64,000 nucleotides of DNA, from positions 1-64,000 of the forward strand of contig BDDD01003333.1 in assembly GCA_001972305.1 (NCBI GenBank), given 5' to 3'. The number at the start of each line of letters is the position of its first letter. Position 1 is the stretch's first letter. Position numbers and translations under genes: made by a program. Below the pieces are notes generated by a model. It was not told the DNA's origin, did no database searches, and was given only the letters and a program-made list of their open reading frames with translations. Shown one piece after another: positions 10,390-23,816 of the stretch. The DNA is from Cephalotus follicularis (lineage: Eukaryota; Streptophyta; Magnoliopsida; Oxalidales; Cephalotaceae).

Positions 10390-13190
10390 AATTTTGTCCT
10401 CAAAATTCTTGCTCTAATCCTAGGAAAAAGTCTGGGTAACGTTCCCTCATCTGGTCCTCGCGCTCCCATGTAGCTTCCTCTACTACATGGTTCCTCTACA
10501 AGACCTTTACCAATGGAATGGTCTTGTTCCTCAGCACTTGTTCTCGGTGATCTAGAATCTGTTCTGGGGCTTCCTCATAAGCCAAAACTGGTAGATCCTC
10601 CTCGGACAACACAATCGGCACAACCAACACATGGGAAGGGTCAGCAATGTACTTCCTCAGCACGGACACATGGAACACATCATGTACCCTACTAACTCTG
10701 AAGGCAACGCCAGACAATAAGCCACTGGCCTGATCCTCTGCACGATCTCAAAGGGACCTATGTACCTCAGGCTAAGCTTTCCACGCTTGCCAAAATGAAC
10801 AATCCCTGTGTATGGTGATACTCTGAGGAACACCTTATCACCTACCGAGAACTCCAAGTCCTTACGACATTTGTCTGCATAACACTTCTGCCTACTCTCA
10901 GCCGCGCGCAGATGATCTCGTATCACCTTCACCTTCTCTGCCGCATCTCGGACCAACTCTGGTCCCAACAACTGGTGTTCTCCCACCTCATTCCAACATA
11001 AAGGGGTTCGACAACGTCGTCTATACAAAGCCTCATATGGAGCCATACCAATGCTCGCTTAATAGCTGCTGATGTAGGTGAACTCGATTAAAGTCAAGTG
11101 GTCATCCAACTTCCTCGGAAATCCATAACACAGGCTCTCAACATGTCCTCAAGAATCTGGATAGCATGCCCAGAGTGCCCATCGGTCTGAGGATGGTACG
11201 CTATACTGAGTCGCAACTCCGTACCCAACGTCCTCTGCAAACTCTACCAGAACCTTGAAGTGAACCTTAGATCTCTATCCAAAACAATGCTACTGGGAAT
11301 CCCATGTAACCTAATCACGCCGTCCACATACAACCGAGCTGACTTGTCCAAACTAAAGTCCTTCCTCACCGGTAAGAAGTGAGCAGACTTGGTCAGACGA
11401 TCAACAATCACCCAGATAGCATCATGCTTACTCCTCATCCAAGGAAAGCCTATGACAAAGTCCATTGCTATGTTATCCCATTTCCACATTGGGATAGGAA
11501 GCGGTTGGAGAAGACCTGAGGGCTTTTGTCGCTCAGCCTTCACCTGTTGGCACGTCAAGCATCTTGCCACAAACCTGGCAATCTCACACTTCATGCCACA
11601 CCACCAAAAAGATTGCCATAGATCACGATACATCTTGGTACCTCCAGGATATATCGACCAAGCAGAACGATGAGCTTCCTCCAAAATCTCTTGCTTGATC
11701 GTTTCAACGTGTGGCACACATATCCTCTGCCCAAACATCAGAGCGGCGTCACATATGAAGTGGAATTTAGTCCGAGAACCCTCTCTGACTTGTTTCATTA
11801 ACTTGGCCAACCTTCAATCCTTCTCTTGAGCTCCTAGGATCTGCTCTTCCCAAACAGACCTCACTCGCATAGAAGCCAACACTGCTCCATTATCCTCGGT
11901 AGATAGCTCTGCCCTCAAAGATCTCAACTGTTCTAAAAACGTTGAGTAAACCAACCGAATGTGAGCCACGGAAACAGAATACTTCTTGCTCAATGCATCA
12001 GCAACTACGTTGGACTTACCAGGATGATACTCAATGGTACAATCATAATCCTTGATGAGCTCGATCCATCTCCCTTGCCTCATCTTCAAATATGGTTGAG
12101 AAGACAAATACTTCAAACTCTGGTGGTCAGTAAAGATCTGGCAGACTTCACCATATAGATAATGACTCCATATCTTCAAAGCAAACACCATCGCAACTAA
12201 CTCCAATTCATAGGTAGGGTAGTTGAGCTCATGAACCTTCAACTGTCGAGAAGCATAGGCAATGACCTTCCCTTCTTGCATCAACAAGCAACCAAGGCCA
12301 TGCAGAGAAGCATCACTGTAAACCACAAAACAACCACCTAGAGAAGGAAGGGTCAATACTAGAGCTGACGTTAACCTATCCTTCAACGTCTGGAAGCTCT
12401 TCTCACAGCCCTCTAACCATACGAACTTCACATCCTTCCTCGTCAATCTTGACAGAGGAGCTGCTATTACCGAGAATCCCTCAACGAATCATCAGTAATA
12501 GCCAGCAAGTCTGAGGAAACTGCGCACCTTAGGCACGCTCTTAGGTCTCTCCCAAGCTAACACAGCTTCAACCATCCTCAGTTCCACCTCAACACCTTGG
12601 CCTGAGATCACATGGCCCAAAAACACAACCTTGTCCAACAAAAAATCACACTTACTGAGCTTAGCATACAACTCATGGATCCTCAAGGTCTACAAAATGA
12701 TCCTTATATGTTCCTCATGCTCGGCCATACTCCGTGAGTACACCATCACGTCGTCAATGAACACTACCACAAAAGTTTCCAAGAAAGGTTGGAACACCCA
12801 ATTCATTAAACCCATGAAAGCGGTCGATGCATTGGTTAACCCAAACGACATAAACGAGAACTCATAGAGACCATACTGAGATCTAAAAGTTGTCTTCGGA
12901 ATGTCCTATTCCCTCACCTTCAACTGGTGATATCCAGACCGAAGATCTATCTTAGAGAACACACAGGCATCTCGTAACTGGTCGAACAAGTCATCGATCC
13001 TCGGTAACGAATACTTGTTATGCACAATGACCTTGTTGAGCTGCCTATAGTCAATACACAAATGCATGGCTCCATCCTTCTTCTTCACGAATAAGACCGG
13101 AGCACCCCATGGAGAACTACTAGGCCGGATAAATCCTTTATCCAACAAGTCTTCCAACTGCAGCTTTAACTCCTTCAACTCTACCGGTGC
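10390..13190 (-). pseudogene. pol: E3 pol: reverse transcriptase, RNase H, integrase, chromodomain
   Basis: From right to left on the minus strand: reverse transcriptase about 12480-13190 (block [37 protein letters not shown], and a FIDD-type catalytic motif near 12750); RNase H about 11960-12450 ([32 protein letters not shown]); integrase about 10660-11810 (an H-H-C-C zinc domain ending CLTCQQV, then MDFVIGFP and VDRLTKSAHFLPV of the core); chromodomain about 10400-10640 (KTIPLVKVL, then a W-E-R block). The chromodomain is thought to steer integration to heterochromatin. The gene is broken in several places. Confidence 0.85.
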
Positions 13191-13199
13191 CATACGGTA

Positions 13200-13980
13200 A
13201 GGAGCAAGGGATATAGGAGCTGCACCAGGGATCAACTCAATCTCATCAGAAAAAATATCAGGGAACTCACAGACCACGGGTATGTCCTTTACCTCTGGCT
13301 TAGACATCTGAGTGTCTATCACATGAGCTAAGAATCCTTGTGCACATTTCCCCAAGGTCTTACGGGCAACCATAGCCGAGATCGTTTTTAGAGGTGCCGA
13401 GCGCTGCTCGCAGACAAACTCCATGCTTGACTTGTTGGGCACATAAAAGGAAACAACCTTCTGTGAACAATCAACCACTACTCGGTGTCTTACCAGCCAG
13501 TCCATGCCTAGGATGGCATCACAATCCTCAATCATAAAGGGGATAAGGTCAACTACAAAACTCTACCCTTTGATCACAACATCACAACCTCAGCAGACTC
13601 ATCCTACAGAGTAAATCTGGCCCATAGGAACAGATAAAGCGATCTCCTCGTCCAAAGAACTCAACACACCACATGCATAAATGCAAAATGCATGGGTAAC
13701 AAAAGATAAAGAGGCTCCCATGTCAAACAAAACTGTGGCATCTCTGCCAAAGATAAGAGCCTTACCTATAGCCACGTCCGTGAATCTGAGAGCATTCTTT
13801 CTGTTCAGAGCATAGACTCTGGCAGTCGCTGCAGGTCTGCCTTGCTGCCGGCTACCACTAGCCTTGGATGAACCCACTTGCAAAGCCGTTGATCCACCTT
13901 TGGCTCCCACAGATTGTCTACTCGAAGCAGTCGGTCTATGCATCAATGAGGTCTGCTGAACCTGTGGACAATTCATCTTG
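13200..13980 (-). pseudogene. E3 aspartic protease region
   Basis: The minus strand carries an LFDMGASLSFV block near 13700-13730, at the place of the retroviral aspartic protease active site. Further downstream is ILGMDWL, the usual second half of the fold, and then the linker [20 protein letters not shown] leading to reverse transcriptase. The protease would cut the Gag-Pol polyprotein. It is part of a broken element. Confidence 0.75.
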
Positions 13981-13984
13981 ATAT

Positions 13985-15145
13985 GTCTAACCTGGCCACA
14001 CTGGAAGCATTCTCAGCTCTCAGGTTTGCAATTGCCAAAGTGAGAACAACCACACCAGTGGCACCATGGAGGTTGTTGAGAAGTTGATAAACTGTGATGC
14101 GTGCTCTGCTGTGCGCCACTGTAGGAGGATTCGTCTACTGCGGAGAAAACATCCCCTACACGTCAGACTTGGCCTGCCCTCAGTTTCCACCATCAGCTTG
14201 TCTAGAGGAGAAACGCTTCTTCTATTTTCCTTGTCCTCTGGAGGAACCCTCCCCTTGAACAGCCTGTTGTCCATCTCTCTTCTGTCCTATATCCTGCCAG
14301 TTCCTCCGCTCCGTAATACTTTGCTCAACTCTCTTGGCAGATTCCACCAAATCTTCAAAGATAGTCTAATTAGTTGCTACCACAGTATGTCTCACCTCGG
14401 GTCTCAACCCATCCAAGAATTTCTCACACCTCTCCTCTTGGTCTGCAACCAACACTGGAGAAAAGTGAGACAACTCCATAAAACGGTATTCATACTGGGT
14501 CACAGTCATGTTCCCCTGACGTAAGTGCAAGAACTCTCTCTTCTTCTCTTTCACAAAAGTAGCCGGAAAGAAGTACTGACGAATCTCTCTTTTAAACACA
14601 TCCCAAGAGATTGCTGCAACATCGGCATGCCTAGCCTCGAGAGCTTCCCATCATTGAAGAGCATTCTTCCTTACCAAGAAGATTGCAAGTCCAACACGTG
14701 AGTCATCAGAAACTCCCATCTGTGAAAAGATCATCTCAAGATGATTCAGCCATGCCTCCGCATCCGTTGGATCATCTGTACCCTCAAAGATCATAACGCC
14801 TAAACGCTATCGACGTTTGACTGGCAAAGCTTGAGGTCGACAACCACTTAACACTTGTGCTATCATCGTGGCAAATTTCATCCACTCTGCCTGATTACCT
14901 GTACCAATCGGAGGAGGTACCTGCGCTGCAGATTGCGCTGCTGGGACCTCGGCTACCACCACCGGTCCAGTTTCTGGTCCAACCACCCCAGGGTTTGCCT
15001 GCACACCAGGCTCATCAGGAGGCAATTCTTGATCCACTTGTGGTGGGGAGGTCTCTCTTCCTCTGACCCAACCACGTCCTCTGGTTGGGGGGACTCCTCT
15101 TCCTCTTCCCCAACTTCGTCCTCTGGTTTGACGTTGAGGCGCCAT
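13985..15145 (-). pseudogene. gag: E3 gag
   Basis: The start is the ATG at 15143-15145; the first ~30 residues are rich in R, G and P. The retrotransposon gag domain lies near 14350-14700, with a block reading FVKEKKREFLHLRQG followed by MTVTQYEYRFMELSHFSPV, typical of Tekay-like Gag. A Cys-rich stretch near 14000-14040 fits a zinc knuckle. The leader and primer site that should precede it lie beyond S1, at 28117-28157. It is broken. Confidence 0.8.
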
Positions 15146-15221
15146 CTACCGTCACATGCAAGGTTAGGGTATTACTAACGAGTATACTACATGCAATGCA
15201 TGCAATGGATACCCCCAAAAG

Positions 15222-15226
15222 TCTCC
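15222..15226. repeat. Target site duplication tctcc, left copy (S1)
   Basis: tctcc at 15222-15226 is matched by tctcc at 28112-28116, bracketing S1. Confidence 0.85.
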
Positions 15227-15431
15227 TGTAATGCCCGAGATTTTTGTATAATGTAACATTTGAATTTTTAATGTAATCTTATTATGGAATTAATGAGAAT
15301 GACATAATTTCTGACTTTGATGATGTTTTCCAATTTTCATAATATTGAATTTTTGAAGGAGAATGATAGAGAGTTGTTAAAAGGAATGTTAAAAGAGCAT
15401 TTTAAGCCAAACGGTGCAGTTTTAGGCCAAA

Positions 15432-15590
15432 AGCGTCGATGCCTTAAGGAAAGCGTATTCGCCTTCGAAACGAAAAGCACACATGAGTGCATGTACATGC
15501 ACATCAACACCTGTGGATAGCATCGATGCCATTGAGGTAAAACGCTATAAGCGTCGATGCCTGCATGTAAATGTTGACGCTTAGAGTCGA
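15432..15590. repeat. GTCGAC-core palindrome array, GCG flavour (S1, first part)
   Basis: Copies such as AAGCGTCGATGCC, AGCATCGATGCC and ATGTTGACGC recur here. The array resumes beyond E4 at 26820-27230. Most copies are decayed at the CG. Confidence 0.7.
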
Positions 15591-16228
15591 AAGTCAGGCA
15601 CGTTCTAATACAGAGAGAAACGTGGTGCAATATGGCTCCCTGAACCTGCAGTGCCTGAGTTATGAGAAAAGAGTGACGCTTGGGTAAGCATGCAACAATG
15701 AAAGGGGAAGAGGGACATGTGTGCATGCAACTAATAGGAATATGGATTGTCTGGCATAGGCAGGTGCTGAGAAACGAGCTCAGCTGTTGCATGCAAGAGT
15801 GGGAAGTGTCCTAGACACTTGTGACCTGCAAATGCAGAAAAGGAAGGGAACAAAAATGGGAAAGGGGAAAAGAACAGGGGCGTGGGTGTGTCTGTGCATT
15901 CAAGACGGGGAGGAACAAAGAGAAGGGAACCATCAGCATAAAAGCACCTTCTCCTTCACCTCTCTCTTGCTTAAACACCTGTGAAAGGAGAAAGGAAAAG
16001 AAACCAATAAGAAACAAAGTAAAACAGAGACAGAAAGAGAGAGGAATTCCATCATTGTTAAACATTTTGGAGTTTGGAATTTGGGGCTGGTGGCTTGTAG
16101 CAATGGGACGGACCTGGGGGCTGCTGTGACCAATTTTGGAACGGAAAGAGGTGGACATTCTAGCTCCTAACATGGGACAAGGAGATAGGGGATTGTAGAA
16201 ATCTTATACCTGCAAATTTGGTGTTAAA

Positions 16229-16233
16229 GTTAT
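16229..16233. repeat. Target site duplication gttat, left copy (E4)
   Basis: gttat at 16229-16233 is matched by gttat at 26612-26616, directly flanking both E4 LTR ends. Confidence 0.9.
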
Positions 16234-19051
16234 TGTAATACCCTGCTTGTTCGTATGTGCTTTATGGATTCTTTATATATATATGTATGTTGTTTTCGGG
16301 CTTTTAATTTTGTTTGATTTTAAAGTCCGGTTGCCCTTTGTTTTGGGCTTATGTGATTTGGGCTGACTGATACCAGCCTAAATTTTTGAATATGTTAATA
16401 CAATGTTGGGTTCGGTTTTTTTTTTATTTTATCAAAATTTTATTATATTAAAGCAATTACTTTTTATTTTAAAATCCTTTTATTTCATTTTATTTTAATT
16501 ATTTTAATTATTTTTCGTTTTCTTTTTCTTTTCTTTTCTTTCTTTCTTTCCTATTCTTCCCTCTCTTCTCCCGAAACTCCCTCTTCCTCCCTATCTCTTC
16601 ACACGGTTTTATCCCTTTTTCCTTATCAATCTCCTAAAAATCCTCTTGCTTCCCTTATCTATCGGATTTAGGTCTTCTAATTCCATTTAAAGAGTGATAT
16701 TGCCTTTGTCATATGCTATTCTCTCCTCTCTTGCAAGCAACTGCCGAAATTTTGCAAGCAAGAATCTGTCGTGTTCTTTGTACGTTTACGTCATCAACAA
16801 TTAGGTTTGTGCCTTGTGAACTCAGCCCTTGATTGTTCTGTTTTAGTTATACTTCTTTTGACAAGCTTTGAGTTTGTATATTCATTTTTCCCTCTCTTTT
16901 GTTTTGTTTTTGTGTTCAGCCTTGTGATCATAGAATTGCGGTGTTTCTCATACGGTTTCTGTGTCCTTAACATCATTGCAGGTTAGTAATCCTTGCTGTG
17001 ATGATATGTTCCACATTGTTATTGGTTTTTTTTAATATGCATATAGGCTGATAAAGTTTTAATTCCAGCCTCTTCATTTCTGTCATTATGTTCCTAAATC
17101 TGTTAATCAGTCATTGAACATTTGTTTATGTTGTATTTGGTATTAACAACTAAACATGGCTTATGACAGTAAAAATTGGATTAGAATTATATAGGCATGT
17201 GTGTAGAAGTAACTTTGTTCTTCTTTGATATAGCCACTGGTCATAGGATCATGTTAATTTAGTGATCTTCTACTATCTAAATGTCATACAATGCCATATA
17301 ATTATGTTCATGAGTTCCTGGTATTATGGTATTTGTGTTTGGACAGCTTCTGCATAAGAATTGTTACAGTTCTGCTGTTCTATCATCCAGAACAGTCGGC
17401 TGTTCTTGTGGACAGTCGGCTGGATTGGATGAGTAGTCAACTGCCATATGAACACAGTCGACTACCTTGTGTTGTGTAGTGGACTGCCCGATGAACAAGT
17501 CGACTGCCTTGTTATGCAAAGTCGACTGAATCTATGTGACGGTCGACTGCCTGCATTCTGGTTTGTGTAGTCGGCTGGCCCTTGTGATTAGTCGACTGCC
17601 AAGCTTCCCCGATCGGTTGGTGCTCTGTAACAGTCGGCTATTTTGCCCAGAAAAGTGATGTTTTCAACTGTTTTGATTTGTTTGTTCCTCGAACCGATCT
17701 GGGTCTTTTCCAAACACTGTTGTAAGTTTGTTTAATGTCTCTGATGTCTTCCTGGACCCTTATATGTATGGTTTTGGGTGTCTTTTAGATTGTTGTGCTT
17801 CAAAGGGAGTTGAATGAACAATCTTTTCGTAAGAGTTTTGTGAACGCATAAGGTACGGATTTCTATCGTTCTTTGGCTATCTGATTATCGAACTAAAATC
17901 AGTTTTATTCTATGTTCTCATTTTATAGACTTGGTTATGTTTCATGGTATGTTTCGGAAAATAAAGTTTGTTTTTGACATTTTATGAATTTAAATGTTCT
18001 GACTTTATTTATTTGATACGATATGTTACGATTTGTTATGATCACCTCTTTATAGCGAAGTATAAATGGGTTGAAGATTTGGTTATGAAATGTACGTTAT
18101 GATATCGTTTGTTAACGATTTTTTAATATGTTTCGAAAAAGCATATTCATGTGTTTTTAAGTTGATTTTGATCAATCAACGTTTTTTAAATGATTGAATA
18201 CTGAGTATTGTACCCACCAATGGGGCGTACCATAGGCATGTCGTAGGCCTGACACGGGGACATACACTTCCGTAGCGGTGTGATTAGTCTACGCCGTTTT
18301 TGAATGTTATGAATAAATCCCATGAGGTGCATTTATGGATCCGTTATGTGATAGAGGCGTATGAATCGATTCTAGTATATGATCTTCTATATGATATGTG
18401 ATATGTGAGAATTGACTTGTGTAGTGCCATACACTTCAATTTTAGTGGGCATGTGGAATTAGCGCCTCCCTTGCCAAATATATGTTATGTGATATGTATG
18501 TGGCTCAGTATGACTTATGAATCGTGATATGATGTTTTGAAATGTTTCGTAAATGTTTAGAAAGTTATATGGATTTTATGAAAGTACAAATGTGACATTA
18601 CGAATATTTAATTATTTTTAATTGCTTAAGATTTCTGTTATGAATTTTATTGAAATCTTACCGTTTTTAAAATTTATCGTTTACTGTTTTAATTCCCTTA
18701 TCCGTACTGAGGGTTGCTCAGCCGCGTTTTTGTTTTCCATGCGGCAGGTTATCAGGAGCAGCGGGGGAATGTGTGACGAGAGATGACTACCCTATATTTT
18801 GTATCCCTAGGAATGTGATCCCATTATATTTTCTTTTTATATGGCCATGAGCAATAAGACACATATGTTTTAGTTTTGAACTGGAAAATGTTTAAGTTTT
18901 CAGAAATTGTTAAGTTTTTAAGTTTTCAGCTATGTTACGACCGCCATGTTTTTTGCTGATAAGTTATGTTTATGTTCAGATATGTAATGTTATGTTTTGA
19001 TAGATTCTATATTATGACCTGTGACGACTCCCGCCGTCCGGGGGTGTTACA
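16234..19051 (+). repeat. E4 5' LTR (2,818 bp)
   Basis: It runs from TGTAATACCCTGC to GGGGGTGTTACA. A pyrimidine-rich stretch at 16500-16640 is followed by an exon-like section ending in a GCAG/GT-like junction near 16980, a common look for chromovirus leaders. It contains the CAG-flavour palindrome array (17395-17645). No coding content. Confidence 0.93.
17395..17645. repeat. GTCGAC-core palindrome array, CAG flavour (E4 5' LTR)
   Basis: Twelve copies of CAGTCGACTG or variants (AGTCGGCTGG, AGTCAACTGCC, AGTCGACTGCC) are spaced about 17-30 bp apart, often followed by CC. The matching array in the 3' LTR (24988-25215) has eleven. Confidence 0.85.
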
Positions 19052-19056
19052 GATTG

Positions 19057-19068
19057 TGGTATCAGAGA
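19057..19068 (+). promoter_or_regulatory. E4 primer binding site, tRNA-iMet
   Basis: TGGTATCAGAGA, complementary to the 3' end of initiator tRNA-Met, lies five bases after the 5' LTR. Confidence 0.9.
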
Positions 19069-19219
19069 ATAGGTTTTGTTTCCTTACAAGGCCTAACTAG
19101 GTTTGACCTGTGAGATTGGGTAGACACTGGGTTAGGCTTTTCCGTTACGGTCTTATGATATGTTTTCTGTTCGGTTTTTGTTCTTTGTGATGTTTTATGT
19201 TTTGAGTGCCTTTTCATAG

Positions 19220-20400
19220 ATGGCACATACAAGGAACGCTGCTCGGAGGACTGCACCCGTTGAGGCTCAGGAAGTTAGAAATGAGCCTACTATGGAGGAG
19301 TTAGTACGTCAGGCGGTCGCTCAGGAGGTACGACGCGTGTTGGGTGAACAGAATCAGGATCTGGGTCGTAGGGATCCGTTCGTTAAGGAGGATGCTCCAG
19401 CTGATGTGCACTTGGGAAGAGGAACTGGGGACAAGACTAACACACCTACTTATATCTGGCTAGAGCGGTTCCAGAAGCAGAGACCGCAGTCTTTTAGCTC
19501 AGCCGTGACTCCTGTGGAGGCGGAGCACTGGATTGCTCATATGGACAAGATCTTCGATGTGCTTGGTTGTAGTGACGAGCAGAAGGTTAAGTTAGTTGTT
19601 TACAAGCTTGAGGGTGATGCTCAGAAATTGTGGAAGGTTGTGGATTTGGCTAAGGGTGGTAACTATGCGGAGACTTTGACCTGGTCTGAGTTTTGCGAAG
19701 TCTTTTATTAGCAGTACTTTCCCGCTGCTGATAAGGAGGCTTATGCCAGGGAGTTCATCAATACCTGACAGAAGGATGGAGAGTCAGTCACGGAGTTTCT
19801 GGCCCGATTCACTAGGCTTGCTGGTTTTGCTGGGTCCGCAGCGGGGACAGCATTGGAACAAGCAGAAAAGTTCAAGTGGAAGTTACACTATCAGCTCCGG
19901 GGTAAACTGATCAACACCAAGTTTGCTGATGTTTCTGAAGTGGCAAATGCGGCAAAGAACATAGAACTGGAAAGGTTAGATTTCTAGGCAGCTCGTCAGG
20001 AAAGTGACAGGAAGAGAAACAGAGGAGATTCTCAAGGGCAAGGTTCTGGACAGAATAATAAGAATAGAAATGGCAAGCGAGGAAAGAGGAACGATAACCG
20101 GGGACAGCAACAGCCCGGTAATGATCAAAGGCAGACACAGGGAGCTGCGGATGTCCAGATTGCCAAATGTGATGTTTGTGGTAGACAACATCCAGTGGGA
20201 GTGTGCTACAAGGCTATTGGGGCCTATTTCGTATGTGGTTAGAAATGGCATTTCGTGAAGGATTGCCCTGATCCTCGTGCAAAGGAAAGGAGGGGGAACA
20301 ATGCAGATCATGGACAGCGCAATGTGGGAGGTCGTGTCTTTGCTATCATGACTCAGCAGGCTGCTAATGCACCAGGTACTATTTCGGGCTTTATTTCTGT
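19220..20400 (+). pseudogene. gag: E4 gag
   Basis: The start is ATG 19220, with an N-terminal MAHTRNAARRTAPVEA and then a charged helix. The retrotransposon gag domain follows, with EAEHWIAHMDKIFDVLGCSD and KVKLVVYKLEGDAQKLW. A double zinc-knuckle region (CDVCGRQHPVGVC, then HFVKDC) is at about 20168-20266. Gag packages the element's RNA. The region is complete in extent but broken. Confidence 0.88.
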
Positions 20401-23400
20401 TGGTAACCGTAGGGCGTATGTTTTGTATGATACTGGATCGACCCACTCGGTTGTAGCAAGGTCTTTTGTTCAGCATCTTGGGATGTCTTCACAGTTGCTT
20501 GATCCAGCTTTGGTTCTTTCGACCCCTACGGGTACATCTGTTGTGATATCTGAGTGTTTTTATGCTTTTCCTCTTGTTTTCGATGATCGAGTTCGTGATG
20601 CGGATCTTCTGCCTATCGACATGTATGACTTCGATATGATTCTGGGAATGAACTGGTTGGATCGTCATCGGGCTACGATTGACTGCTATGCTCGGAGGGT
20701 TCTATTTGGGGATGTGAACAATCCTGATTTTATTTATCAGGGTTCACGACCAAGGAAAGAAGTGAAGGTTATATCTGCTTTGAAGATTAGGAAATTGGTG
20801 GCTAAGGGCGCTGAAGGTTTCTTAGCTATTGTGAAGGATGTCTCAATGGTTGAGCCTCACCTTGAAGACTATCCAGTGGTTAGAGAATTTTCTGATGTGT
20901 TTCCGGAGGAGTTACCGGGTTTGCCACCGTAACGGGAAGTGGAGTTTACCATCGAACTCATTCCTGGAGCGGCACCTATATCTAAGGCACCTTACAGAAT
21001 GGCACCATTGGAACTACAAGAATTGAAAGAACAGTTTCAAGAGCTGTTGGATCGGAGATTCATTCGGCCTAGTGTTTCACCATGGGGTGCTCCGGTTCTT
21101 TTTGTGAAGAAGAAAGACGGGTCGATGAGGCTATGCATAGACTATAGAGAGTTGAATCGGAATACTGTTCGGAATAAATACCCGCTACCTAGGATTGATG
21201 ACATGTTTGATCAACTCCAGGGTGCTCGGTATTTCTCTAAGATCGATTTCAGATCGGGATATCATCAGCTTCATATAAAGGATAAAGATGTGCCTAAAAC
21301 TGCTTTTCGTACTCGGTATGGGCATTATGAGTTTCTGGTGATGCCTTTCGAACTCACTAATGCACCGACAGTTTTCATGGATCTGATGAATAGGGTGTTT
21401 CATGAGTAATTGGATTAGTTTGTGATTGTATTCATAGATGACATTCTCGTGTATTCCAAGTCGAAGGAAGAACATGAAGAACAGCTTCGTATTGTGCTAG
21501 GTATTGTGAGGAAGAATCAACTATATGCGAAGTTTTCGTAGTGTGAGTTCTGGTTGGAACAGGTGGCGTTTTTGGGTCATGTGGTTACAGCTGAAGGGAT
21601 TAGGGTGGATCCTGCTAAAGTTGAGGCTATTACTAAATGGCCGAGACCTACCACAGTGACGGAAGTTAGGAGCTTTTTGGGCTTAGCTGGATACTATAGG
21701 CGGTTTGTGGAAGGTTTTTCCTCTATAGCCTTACCACTAACTCAGCTTATGAGGAAAGGAGGTAAGTTTGAATGGAATGAAGAGCGTGAAGCAAGTTTCG
21801 AGAAACTGAAGAATGGTCTTGTATCAGCACCGATCCTTCGTTTACCGTCTGGGTCGGGTGGATACCAGATTTACAGCGATGCTTCTAAGAAAGGTTTGGG
21901 GTGTGTCTTGATGCAGCACGGTCATGTGATAGCCTATGCTTCGAGACAGTTGAATCCTTATGAAGTTAACTATCCTACACATGATCTTGAGTTGGGAGCA
22001 GTAGCGTTTGCGTTGAACATCTTGAGGCACTACTTGTACGGAGAAACTTGTGATGTCTTTACTGATCACAAGAGTCTAAAGTATATCTTTACGCAGAAAG
22101 AGTTGAACATGCGTAAGAGAAGGTGGTTGGAACTTCTGAAAGACTATGATCTAAATATTCAGTACCATCCTGGTAAAGCGAATGTGGTAGATGATGCTCT
22201 TAGTTGGAAGAGTTCTGGGAGTGTAGCTGCTCTGCTTACTCAGCCGCAGATGATAGCTGATATGGAGCGGATGGATTTACATCTGTATGCTCGGGGTTCT
22301 GAAGGTTGTGTTGCTGCATTGAATGTAGAGCCTACGCTTATATCTCGGATTAAGAGAGCTCAAAGTGATGATGGTGAGCTTTGGGCCTTAGTCCAGAATG
22401 TTGAAAAGGGTAAGCAATCAGAGTTTCGTATGGATGAGCATGGTGTGATATGGCTGGGTAATCGGTAGTATGTTCCGTCAGATTCTTCTATCAGAGATGC
22501 TGTTTTGTCAGAGGCACACAGTTCTCCATTTTCTATACATCCGGGTTCTACAAAGATGTATAGAGACTTGAAGAAGAACTTCTGGTGGAATGGAATGAAA
22601 AAGGATGTAGCGGAGTATGTTGGGAGGTGTTTGATTTGTCAGCAGGTAAATATTGAGTACCAGCATGCTAGTGGTTTGTTACAGCCCTTGGAAGTTCCGG
22701 TATGGAAATGGGAAAGTATATCGATGGACTTTGTGACAGGTTTACCGAGAACTTTCAAGAGGAACGATGCTATCTGGGTAGTAGTGGATCGATTGACTAA
22801 ATCGGCTCACTTCTTAGCTATCCGAGAGGACTTCTCTGTTGATTGTTTGGCCGAAGTGTTTCAGCAGGAGATAGTGAGACTGCATGGGACTCCGGTATCC
22901 ATTGTTTCGGATCGGGATCCTCGTTTCACTTCACAGTTTTGGAAAGGGTTTCAGAAGGCTTGGGGTACTAGGCTCAGTTACAGTACAACTTTTCATCCAC
23001 AGATAGATGGGCAGTCTGAGAGAACCATCCAGACCTTAGAGGATATGTTGAGGTCGTGTGCGATGGAGAGGACTGGGAGCTGGGATGAGTATTTGAGCTT
23101 GGTGGAGTTTGCCTACAATAACAGTTGGCATGCTAGTATCAGTATGGCTCCGTATGAAGCTCTTTATGGGAGAAAGTGTCAAGCTCTGACATGTTGGGAT
23201 GAGGTTGGAGAGCGAGTTATCGAGGGACCCGAGCTAGTACAGATCACTACAGAAAAAGTGGCAATAGCAAGGGAGAGATTGAAAGCAGCTCAATCTCGAC
23301 AGAAAAGTTATGCGGACAGACATCGGAGGAACTTGGAGTTCAAGGTGGGTGAACATGTGTTCTTGAAAGTTTTGCCTTGGAAAGGAGTCCGACATTTTGG

Positions 23401-23764
23401 ACTGAAGAGAAAGTTGAGTCCACGGTTTATCGGGCCTTTCGAAGTTCTGGAGAAAATAGGCGCTGTTGCTTATCGGTTAGCTTTGCCTCTGCAGTTAGCA
23501 CACGTCCATAACGTGTTCCACGTGTCTTTGCTGAGAGGATATCAGTATCATCCCCTGTATGTGGTTCACTATCCTCTGGACAGTATTCGAGAGGACCTAT
23601 CTTGTGACGAGGAGGCTGAGGCTATTCTGGATCGATAGGAACAGGTGACACGTAACAAGACCGTTCCTTTTGTGAAAGTGCTGTGGAGGAATCATCCCGA
23701 GCGTGAGGCTACTTGGGAGCTGGAGGAGCATATTCGGGAGCGATATCCGCACTTGTTTGCTTGA
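20400..23764 (+). pseudogene. pol: E4 pol: protease, reverse transcriptase, RNase H, integrase, chromodomain
   Basis: Domains in order: aspartic protease with DTGS at 20429-20440 and ILGMNWL; reverse transcriptase about 20940-21560 ([38 protein letters not shown], catalytic FIDD near 21431); RNase H about 21840-22220 ([25 protein letters not shown]); integrase with an H-H-C-C domain (HPGSTKMYRDL to CLICQQV, 22515-22650), core MDFVTGLP, SDRDPRFTSQFW and GQSERTIQTLE; chromodomain about 23540-23764 (KTVPFVKVLWRN, EATWELEEHIRERYP). The last domain explains a likely preference for heterochromatin. It is broken. Confidence 0.9.
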
Positions 23765-23803
23765 GGTATGTTTGTGTTGTGATTTCGGGACGAAATCTTT
23801 TTT

Positions 23804-23816
23804 AAGGGGGGGTGGA
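23804..23816 (+). promoter_or_regulatory. E4 polypurine tract
   Basis: AAGGGGGGGTGGA directly precedes the 3' LTR start TGTAATACCC, about 40 bp after the end of pol. Confidence 0.9.

Noticed and set aside
15311-16173. ORFs of 100-150 codons on both strands
   Set aside because: They overlap each other on opposite strands inside solo LTR S1 and show no domain.
17395-17645. Possible CRISPR-like array (short repeats, regular spacing)
   Set aside because: The repeats are 10 bp and degenerate, spacing is uneven, there are no cas genes, and the context is a plant LTR.
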